Source: Acanthamoeba castellanii str. Neff (lineage: Eukaryota; Discosea; Longamoebia; Acanthamoebidae). From it: a DNA stretch of 24,109 nt. The notes below the pieces were generated by a model, which saw only the letters and a list, made by a program, of their open reading frames with translations, searched no databases and was not told the DNA's origin. The DNA is taken from positions 452,661-476,769 of the forward strand of contig NW_004457618.1 in NCBI RefSeq assembly GCF_000313135.1, given 5' to 3'. The translations under genes and the position numbers were made by a program. This document shows, piece by piece, positions 10,301 to 20,613 of this stretch; positions within the stretch are counted from its first letter, which is position 1, and each line of letters starts with the position of its first letter.

Positions 10301-11899
10301 GCGAGGTCCACCAGGTGCAGCTTGCCCATGGTCACGGGCGCCGTCTCCGATGCCGCCGGCCGCGATTCGATGTAGAACGTGAGAATCGCGTGCGAGCGCG
10401 AGCTCCTGTCGTTCATCTTCGTGGCCGCGCTCGATCGCAAGCGCATCTGTGCCCGCACGCGTAACAACGAGATTAGTTTTTGGCTGAAGGCGCTTGACTT
10501 GACTCGACTCGACCGGTGAAGTCTTCGGTGGTCAGTCAAAGTCAAATCAGAAGAATAGAAGGCGTACGCCTGCTTGGATGATCTCGCGGGCGTGTCGCAT
10601 GGACTCGACCAGGGTGTAGAGCGAGTCCGAGCCCGCGAGAAAAACCTCGCCGGTACGCGTGTCCTCCCTGATCTCGATCTTCTTGGGCCGCCTGCACACG
10701 CACACAGCACACACGCACACACGCACACACAACGACACGACGTTCAATTAAATTGGATTGGGCTCCCACGAGCCGCACGAGCGCTGTAAAATGTGGGATG
10801 GCTGGGAGCTGGTACCAGTTGGGGAGCTGCTTGTTCTTGAACGAGGGATGGTTCTCGTGATCGAGCAGGTTGTTGAAGTTGTCCAGGTGGAGCTCGACAA
10901 AGGTGCACTTGACCACGAACACGGTGTCGCTCCGCGACTCGATCAGATCGAAGATGAGCTTCACCGCACGCGCGATCAGGCCAGGGTGCTCCCTGTTGGT
11001 GGACAGACGCCAAACGCAAATGCACGTGAGAACTCCACTCCACATACTACATGTATCGAGATATATCTCAACATAGCAACCTATCAACCTATCAACATAT
11101 CAACAATATTGGCGAACGTACTCCGTGCCGAACATGGTGTGTGTCTTGCCCGAGCCAGTTTGACTGCCATAGCACGAGCAAGTAGCGTGAGATAAGAAGT
11201 TGGCACATGTAATTCAAGAAATAGACAGATGTGTACCCGTAGGTGAAGATGGTGGCGTTGTAGCCCTCCACGGCGGCGTCGACGAGAGGCTGCACGTATT
11301 CGAAGACCTGGGACTGCGTCGCGCGGTCGTCAAAGACGCGGTCGAACGTGAACGTGCGCGGCTCTTCCGGCCGCATGAGCGTGCGGTTGACGCTGCTGGG
11401 CGTGCCGCCCGGCCCGACGCCGCCGCGCATGGGCGAGGCCATAGGCGAGGCCACGTGTGAACGCGAAGGGGTCTGTGGGTGGTGGTCAACCAGCAAAGGG
11501 TGAGGTGTCACGATGTAGCGGCCACAAAGATGAGTGTGGCGGATGTAACGTACTGCTGCACGGCGCTGGATGGAGGTGGGCGTGGATTGCTCGCGGCGCA
11601 AGGTGGGCGTCACAGATGGTCGAGTTGGTGTGCGCTGTACCACCGCGGATGCGGCTGCAGATTTGATGAGAGTATTAGCTTTTGCTCAGTGATGCTCAGA
11701 AATTGTGACAGAGCTGATTACCAGAGCCAAGATCAGAAGCCGACGGAGGATGAAGGGTGATGGCGTTGCCCTCTACCGAATGGCACGTCGAGTAGCCTCG
11801 CTCGTGATCTTCAGCGCTCAGGGGCCTGATTCGCACCGCAACCCGCACGGCCTCTTCGGCCGGCTGAGGCTGCAGTGGTTGAAAATCTGACGTGTCCAT
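7361..11899 (-). CDS. Kinesin with N-terminal motor, coiled coil and nuclear-type basic tail
   Basis: Sixteen exons (minus): 11899-11722, 11654-11554, 11472-11237, 11163-11122, 10992-10816, 10691-10568, 10446-10215, 10125-9911, 9799-9731, 9633-9481, 9346-9235, 9134-8986, 8873-8589, 8466-8395, 8291-7577, 7476-7361; all phases join to 991 residues. The motor (about 17-435) shows [12 protein letters not shown]-loop GQTGSGKT (172-179), switch I NDRSSRSH (298-305), switch II DLAGSE (333-338), [20 protein letters not shown] and [11 protein letters not shown]. It is a microtubule-dependent ATPase. Residues ~436-760 are heptad-rich coiled coil; the tail has Ser/Thr/Ala runs, acidic patches and two basic NLS-like clusters (a long [15 protein letters not shown] stretch and KKRK). 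A ~75-residue Ser/Thr/Pro insertion sits between the first motor strand and TFTFDRVF. Class is not assignable by eye. Paired E2F-type sites upstream suggest cell-cycle expression (inference). Translation could instead start at 12031 in the same frame. The last codons KLKVH-stop overlap a possible further GTAC donor. Confidence 0.85.
10160..10201. repeat. Intronic GTGTC/ACACG pentanucleotide repeat
   Basis: Tandem GTGTC units on plus (GACAC on the kinesin's coding strand) inside the kinesin intron between exons 7 and 8, close to the donor site. Confidence 0.8.
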
Positions 11900-12046
11900 C
11901 TCGTCTGGCAAATGAAGATGATAATTGATGACCGATTCGCCTCCAAGACGAGCCAAATCACCTTCTTTCTGGGATGCGATAAATAAGATCTCAATCCTTC
12001 TTCTCGCTCCCGGTCCCCGTTGGTTGCGCAAACACTTGCGCTCCGC

Positions 12047-12090
12047 TTTTTGGCGCGAAGAGTTGCAACGGCACCGTTTCGCGCCAAAAT
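12047..12090. promoter_or_regulatory. Inverted pair of E2F-type sites upstream of the kinesin
   Basis: TTTTTGGCGCGAA at 12047-12059 faces TTTCGCGCCAAAA at 12077-12089. Both match the E2F/DP consensus TTTSSCGC on both strands, and together they form a 12-bp inverted repeat (TTTTGGCGCGAA) with a 17-bp spacer. They lie about 150-190 bp upstream of the kinesin ATG (11899, minus) and about 185 bp beyond the stop of the next gene (12274). That is where a promoter is expected. Binding is inferred from consensus only. Confidence 0.55.
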
Positions 12091-12273
12091 ATTTATCATT
12101 TTTCTATCTATTTTTCCTTATTAGTCGAAAAAGAGGCAATAAAATGCCTCGCGTCACCTCGCTCGCGTTGACGTGCATCACAAGCAAAACGTCGAAGTAA
12201 ATGGCCCAAGCTCCACAAGCAAGCGCGAGGGCGATTGGCGAGCTGAGGCTTCTGAGTACCGCTCTTGCTCCTT

Positions 12274-14303
12274 TCAATCCTTGTTGAGCTTGGCCGCAGT
12301 AAATCGCTTCTGCCGCCCGAAGCTGGCCTCGCTCAACACGTACCTGTTGTTGTTGTTGTCGTTGTTGTCGTTGTTGTCGTTGTTGTTCTGTACTATGAGC
12401 AAGGTTTGGTTAACCGTGAGCCGCGGGAGGCCACGTACGAAGAGTTGTCGGCGAACGCGAGCTCCACCTTCTCGATCAGCACACGCTTCGACTTCAGTAA
12501 TTGCGTGCTCAGGTCGCGTTTTTCTTGTGTTGCCGAAGAGGTGCGTGCATGTCGTATTAGGTGCCGCTAGAACGAGCAAGCAAGAAGCAAGGAAGGAAGA
12601 AGGTACCAGGATTGGAGATAGTGCGGAGTGTAACATTAAGATGCGCGATTCCATTTGGCCCTTCACACACACACACACGACACACACCAGATCAGTGGGT
12701 GAGCCGGCTAGCACGCCTCTTGGTCAACTGCCAGAGTGCGTACCAACGATCTTGACCGTTTCTGTCCACCGAATCCGGGCGTGGATGCCTACGGTCAGGT
12801 AGGGCACGCTCCAGCCCCCGAACGTCTTCTTGCCACTGATGATCAACAGCTCCACGCCTGCTTAGACGCTGTGTTAAGTGGGTTTGTAGTGTGGTACGCG
12901 CCTGTGTGGTGTGTGTCGTGTGTGTGTGTTGTGTGTGTGGTGTGGTGGTGTGGTGGTGTGGTGGTGTGGTGGTGTGGTGGTGTGGTGGTGTGGTGGTGTG
13001 GTGGTGTGGTGGTGTGGTGGTGTGGTGGTGTGGTGGTGTGGTGGTGTGGTGGTGTGGTGGTGTGGTGGTGTGGTGGTGTGGTGGTGTGGTGGTGTGGTGG
13101 TGTGGTGGTGTGGTGGTGTGGTGGTGTGGTGGTGTGGTGTGGTGGTGGTGTGGTGGTGTGGTGTGGCGCTATTTTCTTCCATTGGTGTGGCGCTATTTTC
13201 TTCCATACTACTACGTTACCATCCATGTTGTCTGCCAGCGCGTTGATTTTGTCGTCCAATCGCGATTCCAGAATCTCCATGGTGTAGGGCCTGCCCAGCT
13301 GAGTTTCGACAACCACCACCAAGACATGTCAGCAACTCAACGCTCAGCCCTTCAGCCATTGCGCCTGCCGCAATGCGGGCGATATAAAGAGAGTTTGGAG
13401 GGCACAGCAGACCTTGGTTTCGAGGACCTTCTGCAGCTCCTGGCCGTCGACAATCGTGTAGCCGGTGTGGGGCGGCGTAGGGCCCTTCTCCCGGTACTTG
13501 AGCCACCAGAGCATGACACGCTCGAAGGAGGCCTTGTCCATGCCCGACGCATAAGAGACTGTGCACACCATGTCGTCACGGGCTCCAGCGTTAGCCCGCA
13601 ACCACACGACACGCACGACACACGCCAAGTTGTGCTTCATACCGAGGTGAGAGCAAAACGGAGCGATGATGAGGGCCGTGCACAGCAGGAGCACGTCTCG
13701 CAGGAAGACTCGCCTGTATGGTCGCGGTGCCTGCACACAAGTTTGTATGTACGCCGCACACGTAGGATGATGAGCATCGATGATGATGAACTCATGCGTC
13801 TACTGACACACGAAGCAAAGCTGAAGATGAAGATGAAGCTGGAGATGAACTGCACGTACGGCCGGCGTGCGAATGGTGGCTGGGTTCGGGCCGGTGTAGA
13901 CCAGGTGCAGCTTTCCGCCTCGCTGCAGCTCATTCAGGGTCACGTAGCGCCGCGTAGTTGCCGCGACGAGACGTGCAGAAGTGGTGCGACCGTGCCCAAG
14001 CCTTGTGGCGGCGGTGGTGGAAGTGGCGGAGGAGAGGAGGCGTCGATAGGCTGGCAAGGAGTAGGTACGCAGCGTGGAGGCGAATCGGCTGAAACAAGTA
14101 GAACGATGGGGCGCAGTTCCGGGAAGAAGAGAAGATGAAAAAATATTTGCAGGGAGGGGTGGTGCAGAAAAAGAAGAAGAAGAGGTGAGCAGCCCTCCAG
14201 ACTGTGGAGACCCACTGAGATTCCATCGTGGAGATGCGAATGCTGTCGATCTTAGCGCATTTTTGGCTGAAAATGGCCTGCACAACAGGCCTGCTCGCTT
14301 CAT
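12274..14303 (-). CDS. Probable mitochondrial membrane protein, unknown function (faint TMEM70/TMEM223-like motif)
   Basis: Eight exons (minus): 14303-13860, 13730-13643, 13558-13413, 13298-13220, 12857-12744, 12660-12607, 12523-12439, 12343-12274; phases join to 359 residues. The N-terminus ([19 protein letters not shown]) and the following ~110 residues are rich in Ser, Arg and Ala with almost no acids, like a mitochondrial presequence, but the start is uncertain because the frame is open further upstream. Exon 1 ends with [17 protein letters not shown], reminiscent of the GKLVYTG motif of TMEM70/186/223 assembly factors, followed by one hydrophobic helix ([16 protein letters not shown]). 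The remainder is soluble-looking, with a [16 protein letters not shown] segment and the C-terminus [12 protein letters not shown] do not recognise the family firmly; the TMEM70-like idea is an inference. Intron 4 is filled by an 8-bp repeat. Confidence 0.55.
12345..12390. repeat. Intronic trinucleotide-type repeat (GTTGTT/GTC)
   Basis: GTTGTT and GTTGTC units (on the coding strand, AACAAC/GACAAC) fill most of the last intron of the 12274-14303 gene, just before its acceptor at 12344. Confidence 0.8.
12936..13165. repeat. 8-bp tandem repeat array (GTGGTGTG) in an intron
   Basis: About 25 nearly perfect copies of an 8-nt unit (GTGGTGTG on plus, CACACCAC on the coding strand) spanning over 200 bp, all within the 361-nt intron 13219-12858. 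Because 8 is not a multiple of 3, all three frames stay open and give long spurious Val/Trp/Cys/Gly or His/Thr/Pro frames; none is a gene. Confidence 0.9.
13160..13206. repeat. 24-bp tandem duplication at the edge of the 8-bp array
   Basis: Two exact 23-nt copies (13160-13182 and 13184-13206, beginning GGTGTGGCGCTATTTTC) separated by one T, inside the same intron close to its donor at 13219. Confidence 0.9.
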
Positions 14304-14526
14304 TACTGTGGGCCTGCTCCTTCTAAAGGGTTCTCTACGGCCGTGGTGCGCACCAATCGTGCGAATCTGCCCGTACGCTTTGCTTTTCCTTTTTCTTTTC
14401 ATTTTCATTTCCCGCCAATGCATTTCGCGCCTTTTCTTCTTCTGTGCGAATTGTGACAATCGTGAGCGATTGCCACAATCGGTGAGCGACTCGCACTTCA
14501 TCTACCAACTCTCCTCGATCGCCATC
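14304..14526. promoter_or_regulatory. Bidirectional promoter with two E2F-type sites and a stem-loop
   Basis: This 223-bp spacer separates the divergent starts of the 359-residue protein (14303, minus) and LYS12 (14527, plus). TTTCCCGCCAA at 14408-14418 and TTTCGCGCC at 14423-14431 both match the E2F consensus, in the same orientation, 15 bp apart start to start. Downstream, 14452-14477 can form a stem: TGTG-A-CAATCG, loop TGAG, CGATTG-C-CACA (10 of 11 pairs). A direct repeat of CAATCGTGAGCGA recurs as CAATCGGTGAGCGA at 14476-14489. Regulatory function is inferred. Confidence 0.5.
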
Positions 14527-16394
<1,868 letters not shown>

Positions 16395-16433
16395 GTGTTT
16401 ATCCCCCCCTTCTTTTTTTCGCTTTCGCTCTTT

Positions 16434-17773
16434 TCATTCATCAAAACGGCGCGTGGCGTTCTCGAGTGTGCTGTCGTCTTCGTTTCTTTTCCGTCTTCGT
16501 TTTCGTTTTTGCTGGTGCGGTGGTCGTCGTTCGTGTCGTGTTGGTGGTCCGTCCCGCGCAGAAAGTCGGCGATGATGCGGTGCGCCTCGTCCGGGCGCTC
16601 GAGGAAGGCCGAGTGCTTGGTGTCGGCAATGACGGCGCTCTGGTGGTTGGCCACGCGGCCCACGCCGAAGGCCTCCTCGAAGCGCGGCAGCCAGTCCTTG
16701 CGCGAGATCAGCTGGTCGTGCTCGCCCCACATCACCAGCGACGGCCGCGCGTGCTGACCCACCTCTGCTATGACTTCCTCGAGATCGCGCAGAGGGAAAT
16801 TTCTGTAGGACCCAAGGTAAGCCACGCGACACGCGACACACGGCACACGGCACACACATGATACGTACGTGAAGGAGTTGATGAAAGCGCAGGCAAACGC
16901 GTAGCTCCCGTACATGCCTTGCGTGTGCTCCATCACGTGCGCTATCGCGTTCTTGCTCGCCTCCAGGTCCATGAAGTCCTTCACAGTGAGGTGGTGAGAG
17001 AGTCAGTGTGGTTTGGGGCTGGTTAGAGTGTCTGGGAATCTGTTATAATGTTGGTTGGTTGGTTGGTTGGTTGGTTGCAGTTGGTTGCCATTGGTTGGTT
17101 ACCTCCTTCATCATGTCGTCCTGTTTGGCGAACCATTGGAAGAGCCGTGGACCCAGGGCGGGGAGGCGCATCAGCTGCATCTCCAATGGCACGCTGAACT
17201 TCATGCCCGCCGGCCCGATCAGCACCAGCTTCTCCACCTGCCCCACGCCACCTGCGCGTTACCCTCTCGTGTGCACCACACACACCACACCCGCACACGC
17301 CGCACACGCACCAGGTCGGGATAGCGATGGGCGACGAGGAGCGACACGGCGCCGCCCATGGAGTGGCCGACGAGCGTGAAGCCGTCCGTGCGCAGCGGAG
17401 GCGGCCTGTAGTCCCTGGAGGCGTGGTTGTCCTTAACACCGTATATCCTGCACATATGCGAAATTTAGTTGTAGAACTTCTTTAAGCATATCCTGCACAT
17501 ATAATTTTTATATATATATTTAGATAGATATTTTTAAATATTCAAGTGGAGTGGTACCGAGGTGTACGACGAGGTGGTGGGTGAGGAAGTCCCACACGCG
17601 AGCAACGTGGTCAATGCCGTGCACGCAAATGACGACAGGCACGCCCTCGTCGTCGGAGAGGTGGGATTCATGTGCGTAGGCCGCTCCAGGCGGTAGTGGA
17701 CCTCTCCCTTGGACAGCCTCACCTTCTCGTCCACCGCAATCGCCACCACCACTTCATCTTCTCTTCCTTCCAT
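16434..17773 (-). CDS. Alpha/beta hydrolase, frame-disrupted as assembled
   Basis: Exons supported (minus): 17773-17558, 17447-17312, 17237-17103, 16978-16869, 16802 to about 16434. The protein has VICVHGI (oxyanion strand), GHSMGG nucleophile elbow (Ser), VEKLVLIGPAGMKF, GEHDQLI (acid Asp) and DTKHSAFLERPDE (His): a full catalytic triad of the serine-hydrolase (lipase/esterase) superfamily. The N-terminus is MEGREDEVVVAIAVDE then KGEVHYRLERP. Three problems appear. In exon 1 the frame changes between HYRLERP and HESHLSDDEG, about 17675-17665. In exon 2 the frame changes between GYTVL and FTLVGHSMGG, and some 30-40 residues usual between these strands are missing. After the His motif no stop is met in frame before the antisense of LYS12. 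It is either an assembly-damaged gene or a decaying one. Substrate unknown. The 3' end is uncertain; 16434 is the nearest stop in a neighbouring frame. Confidence 0.6.
17048..17100. repeat. Intronic TTGG tetranucleotide repeat
   Basis: TTGG units (CCAA on the coding strand) in the hydrolase intron between 17103 and 16978, starting at its donor side. Confidence 0.8.
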
Positions 17774-17983
17774 CTTTCCTTTTGTTTGTTAACTTCAAGA
17801 AAAATGTGTGAACGAGTAGCGGCACAGAACGTCGAACAGGCCTCTACACGACAAACGTGTGTCGTGTGTCGTGTGTGTGTCGTGTGTGTGTCGTCACAGT
17901 CTGTCCAGGGAAAGAACATTCATTCTCTGAGATCAGGCATAGTGGAGGAGGCTGGGTGAGGCCACATGGTGATGATGTGATGC

Positions 17984-18618
17984 TTAGTTGGTCCGCACGG
18001 GAGGAGAGACCAGAATGACACCGTCGCCACGCACGAAGAGCATCTCCACTGTTCGCTTTCGCCGCTGGAGAAGTACAACCGCGCAAGCAAAGGAGAGAAG
18101 ACGAAGAGATGAGCGAGTTGCGCCCAAGAGAGCCATCATGAACACGACAGGCAGAGACACCCGCACACATTGCAAGCACTCTACACACCAAGCACGACGA
18201 AAGACGTGTCCCACCCGCGCATAGGGAGAAGTAGCGCAAGGCTTAGAAACCGGTGCCATACCTTGATGATTTCCTCGTCGGTCTCCTCGTCCATCTCCAC
18301 GGTTGTCACGGTCTCCTCGACATCTCCCAGCACCATGTTCAAGTGTTGATCGTAGGCCTGCATTGAAATTGACACAGATTAAAAATGAGTAAAATATACA
18401 TTCTGAATTAACTGTAAAAATTGCGCAGGTGGATCCGAGTGCAGCCGAAATGGCGATTTAGAAAAGAGGGGGGGGGCAATTACATGGAGCTTGCCGCGGA
18501 GCTCGCGTTCACCACGCAGCTTGACGTAGATGCGGTCATCAAGGGAGAGCCGGATGAGATCGAGCGGCTCCTCTACGGTGCTACCCAACTGAACATCTCT
18601 GTTGTTGCCTCCCTGCAT
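17984..18618 (-). CDS. LSM3: U6 snRNA-associated Sm-like protein LSM3
   Basis: Three exons (minus): 18618-18484, 18357-18262, 18064-17984, 103 residues, the normal LSM3 length. The Sm1 motif reads [20 protein letters not shown]...[23 protein letters not shown] and the Sm2 motif [18 protein letters not shown]. It is nearly colinear with human and yeast LSM3, including the acidic [10 protein letters not shown] stretch between the motifs. LSM3 is a ring subunit of both LSM2-8 (U6 snRNA binding, nuclear splicing) and LSM1-7 (cytoplasmic decapping-dependent mRNA decay). The N-terminus [14 protein letters not shown] is divergent, as usual. Introns begin GTAATT and GTATGG, not the GTAC found in most genes here. 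No frame problem. Confidence 0.95.
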
Positions 18619-18770
18619 TGTTTCGGCCTATCTCGTGAATGAAAGATTTTCTTTTCTCATTTCCTTGAGCAAGCCAAGCTTTTCTTGCACCAATGTGTGG
18701 GGTGGAGAGCTGCTCTGGTTGCCCGACCACCACACCAGCTGATGAGCATCAACTTGGTGAGATCAGAACT

Positions 18771-19531
18771 TCACGGCGTCAGGAACAAGCGTGCGCGCCT
18801 TGGCTCTGCTGAGCGCCTTCCACAGTGTCGATTGTGCGGGCCAGTGGCTGATGAGAAGGGGACGATGATGTAGGGCTGATGCACCAGAGCGGCCCCGCTG
18901 ACGAAGAAGTTGACGAGCACGCAGACAGATAACACCGGATCGCCCAGCACAATGTCGCTGAAGCTGAGCTTACCACTCTGCTTGGCTGTGTGCCCGCTTT
19001 CACAATCAGCTGGTCCGTGCGTCTGCGTGTGCTTCTGCGTGCGTGCGTGCGTGTGTGCGTGTGTGCGTGCGTGTTTTGCTTACTTTTGGGCCAGGCGGCG
19101 AGGACGTTGGAAGATATGGCGGACGAGAGCAGTACGAAGACTGAGGCCAGCACGGCTTGGCGGCCACGCCGACCACGTAGTCCCTAACTCTCTTGCGGTC
19201 GTCGCTCCTGAACTTGAACCTATCGCCCTTCCGCACCACCTTCTCCAAACCGGTAGAGTGGGTCCCCGTTCGCTCGCGCAGACTCTTCCACCCACAGCCA
19301 TCTCTACACCCTTCACGAGATGGCGGCCTGCCTTGACTTTCCGGTGTGCTTGCAGGCTTTGTAGAAGATACACCAGGCTGAGAAGTTGAGGATGTAGAAG
19401 AATATATTCACAGTTCTATTTATATTAATACAATACTCTATTGTATGGACGTAGGTAGCTCTCGTCGGTGTCGCAATGCGCGGGTCGAGGTCGAGAGCAG
19501 TGTGGAGAGGCTGGATGCTACAAATGTACAT
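18771..19531 (-). CDS. Membrane protein, gene model uncertain (possible frame change)
   Basis: I do not recognise this protein and its model is incomplete. The best-supported part is two exons, about 19377-19084 and 18985-18771, joined by a GTAAGC...CACAG intron with consistent phase. They read a basic segment (EKVVRKGDRFKFRSDDRKRVRDYVVGVAAK), a hydrophobic helix (VLASVFVLLSSAISSNVLAAW), then KTKQSGKLSFSDIVLGD and a second helix (LSVCVLVNFFVSGAALVHQPYIIVP). The basic segment and first helix lie in different frames, meeting near 19160 where one extra G would restore continuity. Upstream, 19450-19378 looks like an AT-rich intron, and a short exon (ALDLDPRIATPTRATY) may begin at ATG 19531. Only about 55 bp separate that ATG from the kinase stop, so the start is doubtful. 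Confidence 0.35.
19028..19074. repeat. Intronic GTGCGTGC/GTGTGC repeat
   Basis: Short GTGTGC and GTGCGTGC units in the intron 19083-18986 of the putative membrane protein, the same microsatellite class seen in other introns of the window. Confidence 0.75.
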
Positions 19532-19586
19532 GATCGGCAGATGATGATGAGGAAGAAGACGAGGACGGCCGAGGTTGTGTGAGTAG

Positions 19587-20613
19587 TTACATGGCCTCGG
19601 AGCTGTGGCAGCAGGCGGCCTCCTGGCGCAGCTTCTTGGCCAGGCCGAGGTGGGTCGGGATCGTTCGCTGCTGGAAGCGGGTCTTCATCCACGGGTGGGC
19701 CAGCACGTCCATCATCGTGGCGCGCTTGAGCGGGTTGGGCTGGAGCAGCTTGGTCAGCAGGTCCTTGGCCGCCGACGAGACTCCGACGGGCATCTTGAAC
19801 TTGGCCTCAGTGATCTTGAGCGCGGTGGACTCCTCGGTCGGGGCGTCGAAGGGGATGCGCGCGGTGAGCATGGCCAGCAGCAGAGCGCCGAGGCTCCACA
19901 TGTCGAGCTCGGGGCCGGTGTAGGGCGTGTGGGTGACGATCTCGGGCGCGGCGTAGTTGAGCGTACCCACGTACTCCTCGACGGTCTGCACCGGCGACCA
20001 GGTCATGGCGAAGCCGAAGTCGCCCAGCAGCACGTTGTCGTTTTCGTCGAAGAAAACGTTCTCTATAAAAGGAAAAATGATGACGTCAGTAAAAGAAAAT
20101 GGAGGAAAATGGAAAAGAACGAAGGCGGCGAAAAGTGGCGGAGGCGAAGTAGAAAGAAGAACTCTCGCTGAGTAGAAGAAGATGAGAATGGTTGAAGTGC
20201 GTACCAGGCTTGAGGTCACGGTGCACGACGCCCCTGCCATGGAGGTAGTTGATGGCGAGGACGAGCTGCTTGAAAATCTTGCGGGTCTGCTTCTCGCTGA
20301 GTGGTCCCTGGGCGTTGAGTCGGTCGAGCAGGTCGCCGTTGGCGGCGTACTGGAGGACGAGGAAGATGTTGGCGTCGGTCTCCACCTCGCCCATAATCTT
20401 GCAGACGTGCTTGTGGTTGATCTCGCTCATGACGCGGCTCTCGCTCTTGGTGCGGTTGTAAATCTTTCGGCCCTTCTCTGACTGCAGGTCCTTCTTGACG
20501 ATCTTCACCGCTACGTCGGCGTTCGAGGGCGACAGGCTGCCCCTGTAGACCGTCGCGCTACCGCCGCTGCCCACCTGCTCGCGAATCACCACCGTCTCCT
20601 CGTGCATGGCCAT
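19587..20613 (-). CDS. Serine/threonine protein kinase
   Basis: Two exons (minus), 20613-20205 and 20062-19587, 294 residues: essentially a bare kinase domain. Glycine loop GSGGSATVYRG (about residues 15-25), VAIK-type lysine in DVAVKIVKK, catalytic loop HRDLKPEN (split by the intron at KP-EN), metal-binding DFG in LLGDFGFAM, and APE in YAAPEIV. The last subdomains follow (DMWSLGALLLAML, then KRATMMDVLAHPWM). All catalytic residues are present, so it should be active. HRDLKPEN marks it as Ser/Thr specific, and the shape (short activation loop, HPW near the end) is CAMK/SNF1-like. There is no regulatory domain apart from a short C-terminal tail, so the pathway is unknown. Neighbours give no clue. 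Confidence 0.9.

Noticed and set aside
12940..13140. Regular repeat array considered as CRISPR
   Set aside because: The unit is 8 bp with no unique spacers, lies in an intron, and the DNA is eukaryotic.
12843..13322. Long open frames of Val/Trp/Cys/Gly (plus) or His/Thr/Pro (minus)
   Set aside because: They are translations of the 8-bp intronic array, open in every frame because the repeat contains no stop.
19378..19450. Hydrophobic stretch FFYILNFSAWCIFY as a membrane helix
   Set aside because: The DNA is AT-rich and ends in a good acceptor (CTTCTCAG), so it is more likely an intron read through than coding.
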